Assembly (NCBI RefSeq): GCF_017592555.1
Contig: NZ_JAGFNS010000039.1
Coordinates: 1 to 64,000, forward strand
Source: Actinoplanes flavus
GTDB taxonomy: Bacteria > Actinomycetota > Actinomycetes > Mycobacteriales > Micromonosporaceae
Reading direction: 5' to 3'
DNA length: 64,000 nucleotides
How positions within the stretch are numbered: position 1 is the stretch's first letter; every line of letters starts with the position of its first letter. The notes beneath the pieces were generated by a model. The model was given only the letters and a program-made list of their open reading frames with translations. It searched no databases and was not told the origin of the DNA. This document shows positions 51,836-59,472 of the stretch, piece by piece. The position numbers and the translations under genes are program-made.

Positions 51836-53061
51836 CGGCTCCGGCCGGCGGCACAGCCCGGCGGATCGGCGCCGGAGCGGCCGCGGTCGCGATCGCCAGC
51901 GCGGTCGCCAGCGCTCTGGGCTACCTCGTCCCGGTGCTCGGCGCCCGTACCCTCGAAGCCTCTGACCTGGGCGCGCTCGCGACCGTGCTGGCCATCGCCG
52001 GCATCGCGGCCGTGCCCAGCATGGGACTGCAGATCGCGGTGGCCGTGCACCGGGTCCGGCAACCCGGCGCCGGAGCCCAGCGGGCCGGATGGCTCACCGC
52101 GGCCGTGTGCACCGCGCTGGTCGCCCTGCTGGCCCCGGTGGCCGGACCGCTTCTCGACGTGCCGGCCACGGTGATCCTGCTGCTGGCCGTCTACACCGGC
52201 GCGATCGTGGCGGCCGGCCGCTGGCTCGGTGAGCTCCAGGGCGACGAGCGGTTCCTGCTGCTCGCCGTGGGCATGGCCGTGCAGGCCGTCGGCCGGTACG
52301 GCGGCCTGAGCGCCGGGCTGCTGCTGGGCGCCGGGCTGACCGGGTCGATGCTGATCGGCACCGCCACCGCCCTGCTGATCCCGGTCGCGCTGATCCTGCT
52401 GACCCGCTCCTCCGCCGGTGCCGCCACCGGGCTCGGCATCACCGCGAAGCAGGTCTTCACCGCCTGTTCGGCCACCCTCGCGATGCTCGTGGTCTCCTAC
52501 GCCGACCTGCTGCTGGCCCGCGCGGTGCTGCCGGCCGCCGCCTCGGGCGCGTACGCGGTCGGCACGGTTCTCACCAAGGGCGCGATCTGGGCGCCCCAGG
52601 TGGTCACCGTGCTCGCGCTCCCCCGGCTCGCGCACGGCAGCAGGCGCGCCCTGCTCGTCGCGGTCGGGCTGGTCACCGCGTCCGGCGCGGTCCTGGTCAC
52701 CGCGTCCGCGCTGGCCGGTGGGCTGGCGTTCGGGGCGGCCGGCGGCCCGGACTACACCGGGCTGGGCCGGTACGCGCCGGTCTTCGCCGCCACCGGCGCC
52801 CTCTACGCCCTGGTGTTCGTGCTGGTCAACGCGCAGGTGGCGGCCGGATCCCGATGGCCGTCCGCGCCCATGTGGGCGGGCTGCGCGGTGCTTGTCGCGG
52901 CCACCACCGTGGTGCCCCACACCTTCACCGCGATCATGTGGTGTGCCACCGGAACCGCCCTCCTGGTGCTCGTGGCTACGGCGTTGATGCCCAACGTCGC
53001 GCGGCGGCGCGGGTTGCGGCCGTCTCCCTCGTCTGGAACAAAGGTTCCCGAGTCGGATTAA
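51799..53061 (+). CDS. Polysaccharide flippase-like membrane protein (MATE/MurJ-like fold)
   Basis: A 420-aa protein with about 11-12 hydrophobic segments and few charged residues, in the pattern of Wzx-type flippases that move lipid-linked sugar units across the membrane. As last gene of the dehydrogenase-GT2-epimerase operon it is the expected export step. GTG at 51799 has GAGG eight bases upstream and overlaps the epimerase gene by 37 bases. A stronger GAGGAGGG nearer the epimerase stop has no start codon after it in this frame. Family assignment rests mainly on topology and context; signature residues of Wzx are weakly conserved in general. Confidence 0.75.
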   Translation: MDQAGGRGGTAVAAPAGGTARRIGAGAAAVAIASAVASALGYLVPVLGARTLEASDLGALATVLAIAGIAAVPSMGLQIAVAVHRVRQPGAGAQRAGWLTAAVCTALVALLAPVAGPLLDVPATVILLLAVYTGAIVAAGRWLGELQGDERFLLLAVGMAVQAVGRYGGLSAGLLLGAGLTGSMLIGTATALLIPVALILLTRSSAGAATGLGITAKQVFTACSATLAMLVVSYADLLLARAVLPAAASGAYAVGTVLTKGAIWAPQVVTVLALPRLAHGSRRALLVAVGLVTASGAVLVTASALAGGLAFGAAGGPDYTGLGRYAPVFAATGALYALVFVLVNAQVAAGSRWPSAPMWAGCAVLVAATTVVPHTFTAIMWCATGTALLVLVATALMPNVARRRGLRPSPSSGTKVPESD

Positions 53062-53161
53062 GCCGTCCAGTCGGTATTAGTCGTGCGGTGTCCTTTCACG
53101 TCGCAATCGACCCCTGTGCCTGGCTACCTTCGCCGCACCCTCCCCGGCAGAAGGAGCACAC

Positions 53162-54682
53162 ATGGCAGACAGCAACATCGACCGGCGGACTCTGCTCGCC
53201 GGAACCGCGGCGGTCGCGGCGACCGTGAGCACGACCGGCATCGCCGCGGCGGCCGCGCCGGCACACGCGGCCGCCCCGGGCGCGCCTGCCGCGCGGGCCG
53301 ACTGGAAGCACGGAGGCGCCGGCACCCGGGGCAGCGAGATCGCGGTGAAGGCCGGCCGCGACAAAGAGGGCCGCTTCGGCATCATGTTCAAGAACACCGA
53401 GGCGTACGCTCCGCCGGAGGACCTGCTGCGGAGCCTCGCCGCGCAGATGGGCGAGCCCACCACACCGAACCCGACCGATCTGGACAACCCGCGCATCCCG
53501 GCCGGGTTCACGTTCCTCGGTCAGTTCATCGACCACGACATGACGCTGGACCGGACCCCGCTGGCGGAGGCGCAGGCCGACCCGCTGGCGCTCACCAACT
53601 TCGACACCCCGGTGTTCGACCTCGGCTCGCTCTACGGCCGGGGCCCGGACCAGGACCCCGATCTGTACGAGGCCGACCGCACCCGGATGAAGATCGTCCG
53701 TAACGCCAACGGCGTCGACGACCTGCCGCGCCGGGACGACGGCAGCGCCATCATCGGCGACGCCCGCAACGACGAGAACCTGATCGTCGCGCAGCTGCAC
53801 CTGGCGTTCGCCAAGTTCCACAACCGGGTGCTCTCCGAGGGGCTGGCGAGCAACCTGGCCGAGGCGCAGCGGATCACCCGCTGGCACTTCCAGTGGGTGA
53901 TCATCCACGACTTCCTCGACAAGATCGCCGGGTCCGAGGTGGTCGGCCGGTTCCTCGACAACAAGGGCAAGGTCAAGCGGGAGTTCTACAAGCCGAAGAA
54001 CCCCAACCGGCCGATGATGCCGATCGAGTACTCGGTCGCGGCGTACCGCTTCGGGCACAGCATGATCCGGGCCGGGTACCTGCTCAACGCGCGCACCACC
54101 CCGCCCGGCGCGGCCGCCATCTTCGGCCAGGAGGGCGCCGACCTGCGCGGCAACCGGCCGCTGCCGGCCCGGCTCGAGATCGACTGGTGGCACTTCTTCG
54201 ACGTGCCCGGCCGGCCCGCCACGCCCCGCAACGCCGCCCGCCGTATCGACGGCAAGCTCTCCCTGCCGCTGTTCAACATGCCCGCCACCGTGGTGAACGA
54301 CGGCACCCCGTCGCTGGCCGAGCGCAACCTGATCCGTGGTGTCCGGCTGGGCCTGCCGGCCGGCCAGGACGTCGCCGCTCGGATGGGCGTCACCCCGCTC
54401 ACCAACGCCCAGCTCGGCCTGCCCGACCCGGACAACGCCGGCTGGCAGGGCAAGGCCCCGCTTTGGTTCTACATCCTCAAGGAGGCCGAGCTCACCCACG
54501 CGGGCGAGCGGCTCGGCCCGGTCGGCGGCCGGGTCGTCACCGAGGTCATCCTCGGGATCCTGGAGGCCGACAAGGAGGGCTTCCTCAAGCGGAACCCGGG
54601 CTTCCGGCCGACCACGCCGATCGCCCCGGCCACCGGCCAGTTCAAGGCCGGCGACTTCGTCAAGTTCGCGCTGAACCTCTGA
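53162..54682 (+). CDS. Tat-exported animal-type haem peroxidase
   Basis: A 506-aa enzyme of the peroxinectin/myeloperoxidase-like family that oxidises substrates with H2O2 outside the cell. N-terminus: twin-arginine signal DRRTLLAG and an Ala-rich h-region ending near AHAAAP. Distal haem residues: the Gln and His125 in LGQFIDHDMTLD. Proximal haem ligand: His299 in YRFGHSMIR. LHLAFAKFHNRV is the usual helix before it. The length and motif spacing are those of bacterial members, which have no characterised physiological role. ATG at 53162 has AGGAG upstream. It stands alone between the flippase gene and a strong hairpin. Halogenating or antimicrobial activity is possible but not shown by sequence. 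Confidence 0.9.
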   Translation: MADSNIDRRTLLAGTAAVAATVSTTGIAAAAAPAHAAAPGAPAARADWKHGGAGTRGSEIAVKAGRDKEGRFGIMFKNTEAYAPPEDLLRSLAAQMGEPTTPNPTDLDNPRIPAGFTFLGQFIDHDMTLDRTPLAEAQADPLALTNFDTPVFDLGSLYGRGPDQDPDLYEADRTRMKIVRNANGVDDLPRRDDGSAIIGDARNDENLIVAQLHLAFAKFHNRVLSEGLASNLAEAQRITRWHFQWVIIHDFLDKIAGSEVVGRFLDNKGKVKREFYKPKNPNRPMMPIEYSVAAYRFGHSMIRAGYLLNARTTPPGAAAIFGQEGADLRGNRPLPARLEIDWWHFFDVPGRPATPRNAARRIDGKLSLPLFNMPATVVNDGTPSLAERNLIRGVRLGLPAGQDVAARMGVTPLTNAQLGLPDPDNAGWQGKAPLWFYILKEAELTHAGERLGPVGGRVVTEVILGILEADKEGFLKRNPGFRPTTPIAPATGQFKAGDFVKFALNL

Positions 54683-54689
54683 GCGTGAC

Positions 54690-54723
54690 CACGGGACCGC
54701 ACGCCTCGGCGCGCGGTCCCGTG
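54690..54723 (+). terminator. Terminator after the haem peroxidase gene
   Basis: A perfect 11-bp stem CACGGGACCGC/GCGGTCCCGTG with a 12-base loop, seven bases past the stop codon; CACGGGTTCCTT follows. Confidence 0.75.
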
Positions 54724-54746
54724 CACGGGTTCCTTAGGGTGATCAC

Positions 54747-55859
54747 ATGGGACCCGGTCTGAACTCCAGGAAAGCGCGCGGCGCGCTGCGCTCGTCGGCG
54801 AGCATCTCACTCCAGATGCTGCTGGTCCTGCTCGCCACCTGGGTGACGCTCTGGCTGCTCGGCAAGGCCTGGCCGGTTCTCTGGCCGGTGGTCATCGCCC
54901 TGCTGCTCACCACGCTGACCTGGCCCCCGGTCCGGTTCCTGCGCCGCCACAAGTGGCCGCCCGCGCTCGCCGCCACCCTGGTCACGCTGCTCTTCCTGGT
55001 CGTCGCGATCGGCACGCTGGTCGGCATCGCGGTGCCGGTCGGCGCCAAGTCCGGCGAACTGGCCGACCAGGTCGTCGCCGGCATCGCCGAGCTGCGCGAC
55101 TGGGCCGCCGGGCCGCCGCTGAACATCAGCGACGACCAGGCCAACGAATACCTCAACACCGCGGTCGACAAGCTCCAGGCGAGCGTCGGCAGCATCGCCA
55201 CGGCCACCCTGAACGGCGTCGGCTCGGTCTTCAACGGGCTGGTCAACACGATTCTCGCGCTGTTCCTGATGTTCTTCTTCCTCAAGGACGGGCCGCGCTT
55301 CCTGCCCTGGCTCAGCCGCCAGCTGCCGGGCCGGCTCGCCACCGACGTACCCGCAGTCGCCGGCCGCAGTTGGGACGCGCTCGGCTCGTTCGTCCGCTCG
55401 CAGGCGCTGGTCGGCATGATCGACGCGGTGCTGATCGGCATCGGACTGTTCGTTCTCGGGGTGGACCTGTGGCTGCCCCTGGCCGTGCTCACCTTCGTGA
55501 CCGCGTTCGTGCCGATCGTCGGCGCGCTCTTCGCCGGCTTCGTCGCGGTGGTCATCACCTTCGTCACCAACGGCGGGACCGACGCGCTCATCGTGCTGGC
55601 CATCATCGTCGCGGTGCAGCAACTGGAGGGCAACGTCTTCCAGCCCATGGTCCAGAGCCGCGGGCTCGGCCTGCACGCCGGCGTGGTGCTGCTCGCGGTC
55701 ACCCTGGGCAGCAGCCTCTACGGGATCGTCGGGGCGCTGCTGGCCGTACCGGTCGCCGCCCTGCTCGCGGTCCTCTGGAACTACCTGCGCGAACAGCTCA
55801 CCGACCGGCCCGTCCCGGTCCCCGAACCACGATCCGCCGAATCGGCGACCGTCGATTAA
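54747..55859 (+). CDS. AI-2E-family transporter
   Basis: A 370-aa inner-membrane protein with seven to eight hydrophobic segments in the arrangement of the AI-2E/PerM family: a first pair (LVLLATWVTLWLLGK, WPVVIALLLTTL), a long amphipathic loop (about 95-150), and the family-typical GLFVLGVDLWLPLAVL and QQLEGNVFQPMVQSR. Members export small molecules or act as Na+(Li+)/H+ antiporters; the substrate here is not predictable. ATG at 54747. It is followed after 21 bases by the sigma factor gene without a terminator, so the two may be co-transcribed. Confidence 0.88.
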   Translation: MGPGLNSRKARGALRSSASISLQMLLVLLATWVTLWLLGKAWPVLWPVVIALLLTTLTWPPVRFLRRHKWPPALAATLVTLLFLVVAIGTLVGIAVPVGAKSGELADQVVAGIAELRDWAAGPPLNISDDQANEYLNTAVDKLQASVGSIATATLNGVGSVFNGLVNTILALFLMFFFLKDGPRFLPWLSRQLPGRLATDVPAVAGRSWDALGSFVRSQALVGMIDAVLIGIGLFVLGVDLWLPLAVLTFVTAFVPIVGALFAGFVAVVITFVTNGGTDALIVLAIIVAVQQLEGNVFQPMVQSRGLGLHAGVVLLAVTLGSSLYGIVGALLAVPVAALLAVLWNYLREQLTDRPVPVPEPRSAESATVD

Positions 55860-55880
55860 GTGGGCGCCGAGGGCTAGAGT

Positions 55881-56498
55881 GTGGCCGGTGAGGGCCGGGT
55901 GAGCGTCGTGGCGCGACAGGAGACCGTCCTCGCCGACGACACCCGGCTCCGCGACCGGCTCGTCTTCGGCGACGAGGACGCCTTCGGCGAGCTGTATGAG
56001 CGGTTCAGCGCGCTCGTCTACACCGTCGCGGTCCGGGTCACCCGGGACGAGCGCGCCGCCGAGGACGTCACCCAGGAGGTCTTCCTCTCCGTCTGGCAGC
56101 GCCCGCTCGCCTTCGACCCGGCCAAGGGCACCCTGCGCGGATGGCTCGCCATGCTCGCCCACCGGCGGGCCGTCGACCTGGTCCGGCGCGAGGAGACCCA
56201 CCGGCGCTCCACCCAGGACGGCAAACTCAGCGCGGAGGCCCTCAGCCGCGGCGACCCGGTCGGCGACCAGGTCGAGGACGCCGACGCCACCCGGCGGCTC
56301 CGGCTCGCGCTGGGCACCCTGCCCGAACACCTGCACACCGTCATCTCCCTGGCCTATCTCCAGGGACGCACCTACCGTGAGGTCGCGGCCGAGCTCGGCC
56401 TGCCCGAGGGCACCGCGAAATCCCGGCTCCGCGAAGGGTTACGGCGATTGACCGTGGCGTTGAGTGGAAATCACGCTCACGACCCGGAGGAACAATGA
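55881..56498 (+). CDS. ECF-type RNA polymerase sigma factor
   Basis: A 205-aa group IV sigma factor: region 2 (AFGELYERFSALVYTVAVR, EDVTQEVFLSVWQRP), a linker, and region 4 (LPEHLHTVISLAYLQGRTY then REVAAELGLPEGTAKSRLREG, the -35-binding helix-turn-helix). It directs a small stress regulon. It belongs with SigK/SigL-like ECFs that pair with a membrane or zinc-binding anti-sigma factor; here the next gene supplies a zinc-finger protein. GTG at 55881 has GAGGG seven bases upstream; GTG at 55899 is an equally possible start six codons later. The stop overlaps a small ORF (ATGA) that runs up to the anti-sigma gene. Confidence 0.9.
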   Translation: MAGEGRVSVVARQETVLADDTRLRDRLVFGDEDAFGELYERFSALVYTVAVRVTRDERAAEDVTQEVFLSVWQRPLAFDPAKGTLRGWLAMLAHRRAVDLVRREETHRRSTQDGKLSAEALSRGDPVGDQVEDADATRRLRLALGTLPEHLHTVISLAYLQGRTYREVAAELGLPEGTAKSRLREGLRRLTVALSGNHAHDPEEQ

Positions 56499-56551
56499 GC
56501 GAGCTTGCGAGTGAATCATCGGGCTCAGTCTTGCGAGCGCGGCGGAGGTGA
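56495..56551 (+). CDS. 18-codon bridging ORF between sigma and anti-sigma genes
   Basis: ATG at 56495 overlaps the sigma stop (ATGA) and encodes MSELASESSGSVLRARRR, with the stop four bases before the next ATG. Its Shine-Dalgarno would be the GGAGGA that ends the sigma gene. It may couple translation of the two proteins or be the remnant of a recurrent GAGCGAGCTTGCGAG-type repeat that I recall from Micromonosporaceae genomes. Expression is unproven. Confidence 0.4.
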   Translation: MSELASESSGSVLRARRR

Positions 56552-56555
56552 CGCC

Positions 56556-57590
56556 ATGACCGGCACCGACAGCCACGAGATCGTAGCCCCGCTCGTCGCG
56601 GCCTGGGCCCTCGACGCCTGCCCGCCCGACGAGGACGGCCTGGTCCGTGAGCATCTCGACCGCTGCGACGTCTGTGCCGCCGAGGCCCGCGCCCTGCGTG
56701 ACACCGTCGCCGACCTCGGCGGGACCCACCGGCGGCCCCCGGCCGGGCTCGCCGCCCGGTTGCGGTCCGCGGCGCCCGTCCGGCGGCGTCCGGCGCCCGC
56801 CGCTCCGGGGTACGCGCAACCGTACGCGGCCCAGGTGGCGGCGCTCGACCTGCTGCTCACCGGGCTCGACGAGGACCACTGGGGGCGGATCGCGGCGTAC
56901 GGCGAGTGGAGCGTCCACGACCTGCTCGCGCACCTCACCGCCACCGACAGCCTGATCGCGGCCGCCCTCGGGGTCGCCGTCGACCCGCCGCTGGCGCCGG
57001 GATCGGATCCGGAGTCGCGTACCAGAGAGGTGTTGGCCTTCGCCCGGTCCCGCACCGCCGAGCAGGCGCGGCACGCCTGGCGTGCCCAGGCCGAAGCCCT
57101 GTGCGGCGCCCTGCTCGCCGGCCCCGCGCCGACCGGGACGATCGCCGTCGGCTGGGCCATGCCGGTGCCGGACGCCCTGGTGGCGCGGGCTTTCGAGACG
57201 TGGATCCACAGTGAGGACATCGGCGGCGTGCTGGCCCGGCCCACCGTCACGCCGCTGCCCGAACACCTCAACCCGATGGCCGACCTGGCCGTCCGGACCC
57301 TGCCGCTGGCCACCGCCACCCGGGTCACCGCGCCGGAGGGCCGCCACGTCCGGCTGCACCTCACCGGTCCCGGCGGCGGCACGTGGACCGTTCCGGTGGC
57401 CCCGCCGGCGCCCGGCTCCACGCCGCCGGCGTCGCTCGTGCCGGACGCCGAGGTCACCGCCGACATCGTCGAGTTCTGCCGTCTGGTCGGCGACCGTCGC
57501 CGGCCGGAGCAGCTCTCCGTCAGCATCGCCGGCGACACCCGTCTCGGTCTGGAGTGGCTCGCCGCCGCCCCCGCCCTGGCCGTCCCCTGA
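56556..57590 (+). CDS. Probable anti-sigma factor: zinc finger fused to mycothiol-dependent isomerase-like domain
   Basis: A 344-aa cytosolic protein. Residues about 5-60 form a ZAS-type zinc finger (CPPDEDGLVREHLDRCDVC, with the HxxxCxxC signature), the module by which anti-sigma factors hold ECF sigma factors. Residues about 90-320 match the DinB/maleylpyruvate-isomerase N-domain fold used by mycothiol-dependent enzymes (LLTGLDEDHWGRIAAYGEW followed by SVHDLLAHLTATD, and a later WIHSEDI). ATG at 56556 has GGAGG seven bases upstream. Position right after the sigma gene supports the pairing. The second domain may sense mycothiol or a thiol-reactive ligand and so release the sigma factor; this is inference. 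Confidence 0.82.
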   Translation: MTGTDSHEIVAPLVAAWALDACPPDEDGLVREHLDRCDVCAAEARALRDTVADLGGTHRRPPAGLAARLRSAAPVRRRPAPAAPGYAQPYAAQVAALDLLLTGLDEDHWGRIAAYGEWSVHDLLAHLTATDSLIAAALGVAVDPPLAPGSDPESRTREVLAFARSRTAEQARHAWRAQAEALCGALLAGPAPTGTIAVGWAMPVPDALVARAFETWIHSEDIGGVLARPTVTPLPEHLNPMADLAVRTLPLATATRVTAPEGRHVRLHLTGPGGGTWTVPVAPPAPGSTPPASLVPDAEVTADIVEFCRLVGDRRRPEQLSVSIAGDTRLGLEWLAAAPALAVP

Positions 57591-57597
57591 CTCCCCC

Positions 57598-57636
57598 AGC
57601 CGGCTGAGCGCCCGGAGACGGCGCCGAGAACCGGCT
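57598..57636. terminator. Bidirectional terminator between convergent genes
   Basis: AGCCGG/CCGGCT at the ends enclose an inner GCGCC/GGCGC stem. It lies between the anti-sigma stop and the alpha/beta-hydrolase stop and slightly overlaps the latter. Confidence 0.6.
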
Positions 57637-58471
57637 AGCGCAGGTGGCGGTCGAGGAAGGCCAGGCCCTCGTGGACGAGCGGGGCCAGGTCGGCGCCGAC
57701 GAAACAGTGGTCGGCGCCGGGCACGATGCGCAGTTCGGCGGGGGCGCCCACCGCGGTGAGGCGTTCGTGCAGTTCCCGGCTCTGGCCGACGGGCACCACC
57801 CGGTCCTGGTCGCCGTGCACGAGCAGCAGCGGCGGCGCGTCCGGGGAGACGTAGCTGACCGGGCTGGCGGCGGCCGACTCCTTCGGCATCTCCTGGACCG
57901 GGCCGCCGACGAGCCGGCTCTCCGGGGAGTCCGGGGCGTCGTGGTCCTGGAGGCCCTGCGGGTGGTTCTGGGCGGCCATGGTGAGCAGGTTGCCGGGCGC
58001 GTACCAGAGGACGCCGGCCCGGACCGCGTCCGAGACGGCGGGATCGTGGTCGCCGACCGTGGGATCGTCGCCGGTGAGCGCGACCAGCGCGGCCAGATGG
58101 CCGCCCGCCGATTCGCCCCAGATCGCGAAGCGGCGCCGGTCGAGCCCCAGGTCGGTGGCGTTGCGGCCGAGCCAGCGGACGGCGGCTTTGACGTCGTGCA
58201 GCGGCGCCGGGAAGGTGGCTTCGGCGCTGAGCCGGTAGGTGACGCGGGCCAGCGCGTACCCGGCGGCGAGGATCCGGTCGCCGATGCGGGCCGGGGCGAG
58301 CTGGGGCCCGTCGTGCTTGTTGGTGCCGTAGCGCCATGCCCCGCCGTGCACCCAGATCACCAGCGGCAGCGGGCCGTCGCCGGGCGGGCGGAACAGGTCG
58401 AGGGTGATGGGCCGGTAGCCGGGGTGCTCGGCGACGATCGCGTCGATCACCGGGGTCGGTTGCCGTAACAC
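57635..58471 (-). CDS. Alpha/beta-hydrolase, HSL/esterase-lipase type
   Basis: A 278-aa cytosolic esterase. The oxyanion-hole motif HGGAWR, the nucleophile Ser in GESAGG, Asp in HGDQDRVV and His in GADHCF form a complete catalytic set in the expected order. Members hydrolyse short acyl esters, including carbohydrate acetyl esters, or act in ester-drug degradation; the substrate is unknown. GTG at 58471 has AGGGGGA four bases upstream. It stands alone, convergent with the anti-sigma gene and divergent from the MBL-fold gene. Confidence 0.88.
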   Translation of the reverse strand: MLRQPTPVIDAIVAEHPGYRPITLDLFRPPGDGPLPLVIWVHGGAWRYGTNKHDGPQLAPARIGDRILAAGYALARVTYRLSAEATFPAPLHDVKAAVRWLGRNATDLGLDRRRFAIWGESAGGHLAALVALTGDDPTVGDHDPAVSDAVRAGVLWYAPGNLLTMAAQNHPQGLQDHDAPDSPESRLVGGPVQEMPKESAAASPVSYVSPDAPPLLLVHGDQDRVVPVGQSRELHERLTAVGAPAELRIVPGADHCFVGADLAPLVHEGLAFLDRHLR

Positions 58472-58673
58472 GAGATCCCCCTGCTCAGAATCGGGTGTCC
58501 CGGGGCGGCGCCGGGCGGTCGCCGACCGTGGGACAGCCGGCCGGACGAGGTCAAGGTGCCCGCCTCCGGCTCGGGAAAACCAGCGTCATGGGCTCAGCAT
58601 GCCCGGCGCGACCGGTTTCGTGTGTACCGCTGTCCGGTGTGCGACCGGCCCCGCGATGCGCTAAAGATGTTCT

Positions 58674-59402
58674 ATGAGTGACCTCAGGCTCAACCGCAGA
58701 CTGCTGCTGACCGGGGGCTCCGGTGTCCTCGGGGTGACCGTTCTGAACACCGTGACGGGGTGTTCGTCCGCCGATCCCACGGGGACGCCGTCGGCGGCCG
58801 CTCCACCGCCGGGCCTGACCGGTGACTGGCGCCGGGTCGACCTCTCGTTCGTCTCGGTCTACCTGCTGGTCCGCGGCAAGGAGGTGGCCGTCGTGGACAC
58901 CGGCACCCCGGGGTCGGAGACGTCGGTGGAGGCCGGCCTGAAGGCGGCCGGCCTGGGGTGGGACTCGGTCCGGCACGTGATCCTCACCCACCAGCATCAG
59001 GACCACGCGGGCGGCCTCGCCGCGATCGCCCCGCTGGTCGGCGCCACCCTGTCCGCCGGTGCCGCGGACGTGGCGGCGATCGACGCCGCGGGCAAGACGC
59101 TGACCCCGCTCAAGGACGGCGACGAGGTGTTCGGCTTGCAGATCATCGGCACTCCGGGGCACACCCTGGGCCATGTGTCGATCTTCGAACCGGGGACCGG
59201 GGTGCTGGTGACCGGCGACGCGCTGCGCAACCAGAACGGGCTGGAGGGCTCCGCGCCGCAGTACACGGCGGACGCCACCCTGGCCGCCGCGTCGGTGAAG
59301 AAACTGGCCGGCCTGGAGGTGAAGACGATCCTTCCCGGTCACGGCGAGCCGTTGACCACCGGGGCCAAGGAGGCGCTGCAGAAGCTCGCGGCGTCGCTCT
59401 GA
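58674..59402 (+). CDS. Exported MBL-fold metallohydrolase
   Basis: A 242-aa metallo-beta-lactamase-fold protein with the dinuclear zinc signature THQHQDH, His in GTPGHTLGH, Asp in VTGDAL and His in LPGHGEP, all intact. The N-terminus has twin arginines (LNRRLLLTGG) and a possible lipobox (TVTGC at about residues 26-30), so it is probably a Tat-exported lipoprotein. The sequence resembles glyoxalase-II-like and lactonase-like members rather than class B beta-lactamases. ATG at 58674 has no strong ribosome binding site. It precedes the large kinase gene by 70 bases. Confidence 0.87.
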   Translation: MSDLRLNRRLLLTGGSGVLGVTVLNTVTGCSSADPTGTPSAAAPPPGLTGDWRRVDLSFVSVYLLVRGKEVAVVDTGTPGSETSVEAGLKAAGLGWDSVRHVILTHQHQDHAGGLAAIAPLVGATLSAGAADVAAIDAAGKTLTPLKDGDEVFGLQIIGTPGHTLGHVSIFEPGTGVLVTGDALRNQNGLEGSAPQYTADATLAAASVKKLAGLEVKTILPGHGEPLTTGAKEALQKLAASL

Positions 59403-59472
59403 GACTCGTTCAGCAATGCCCGTTTCCGGCCGAAGAGGTTTTCGTGACGCCGGACGCGAAGTGAAGGTTCCC

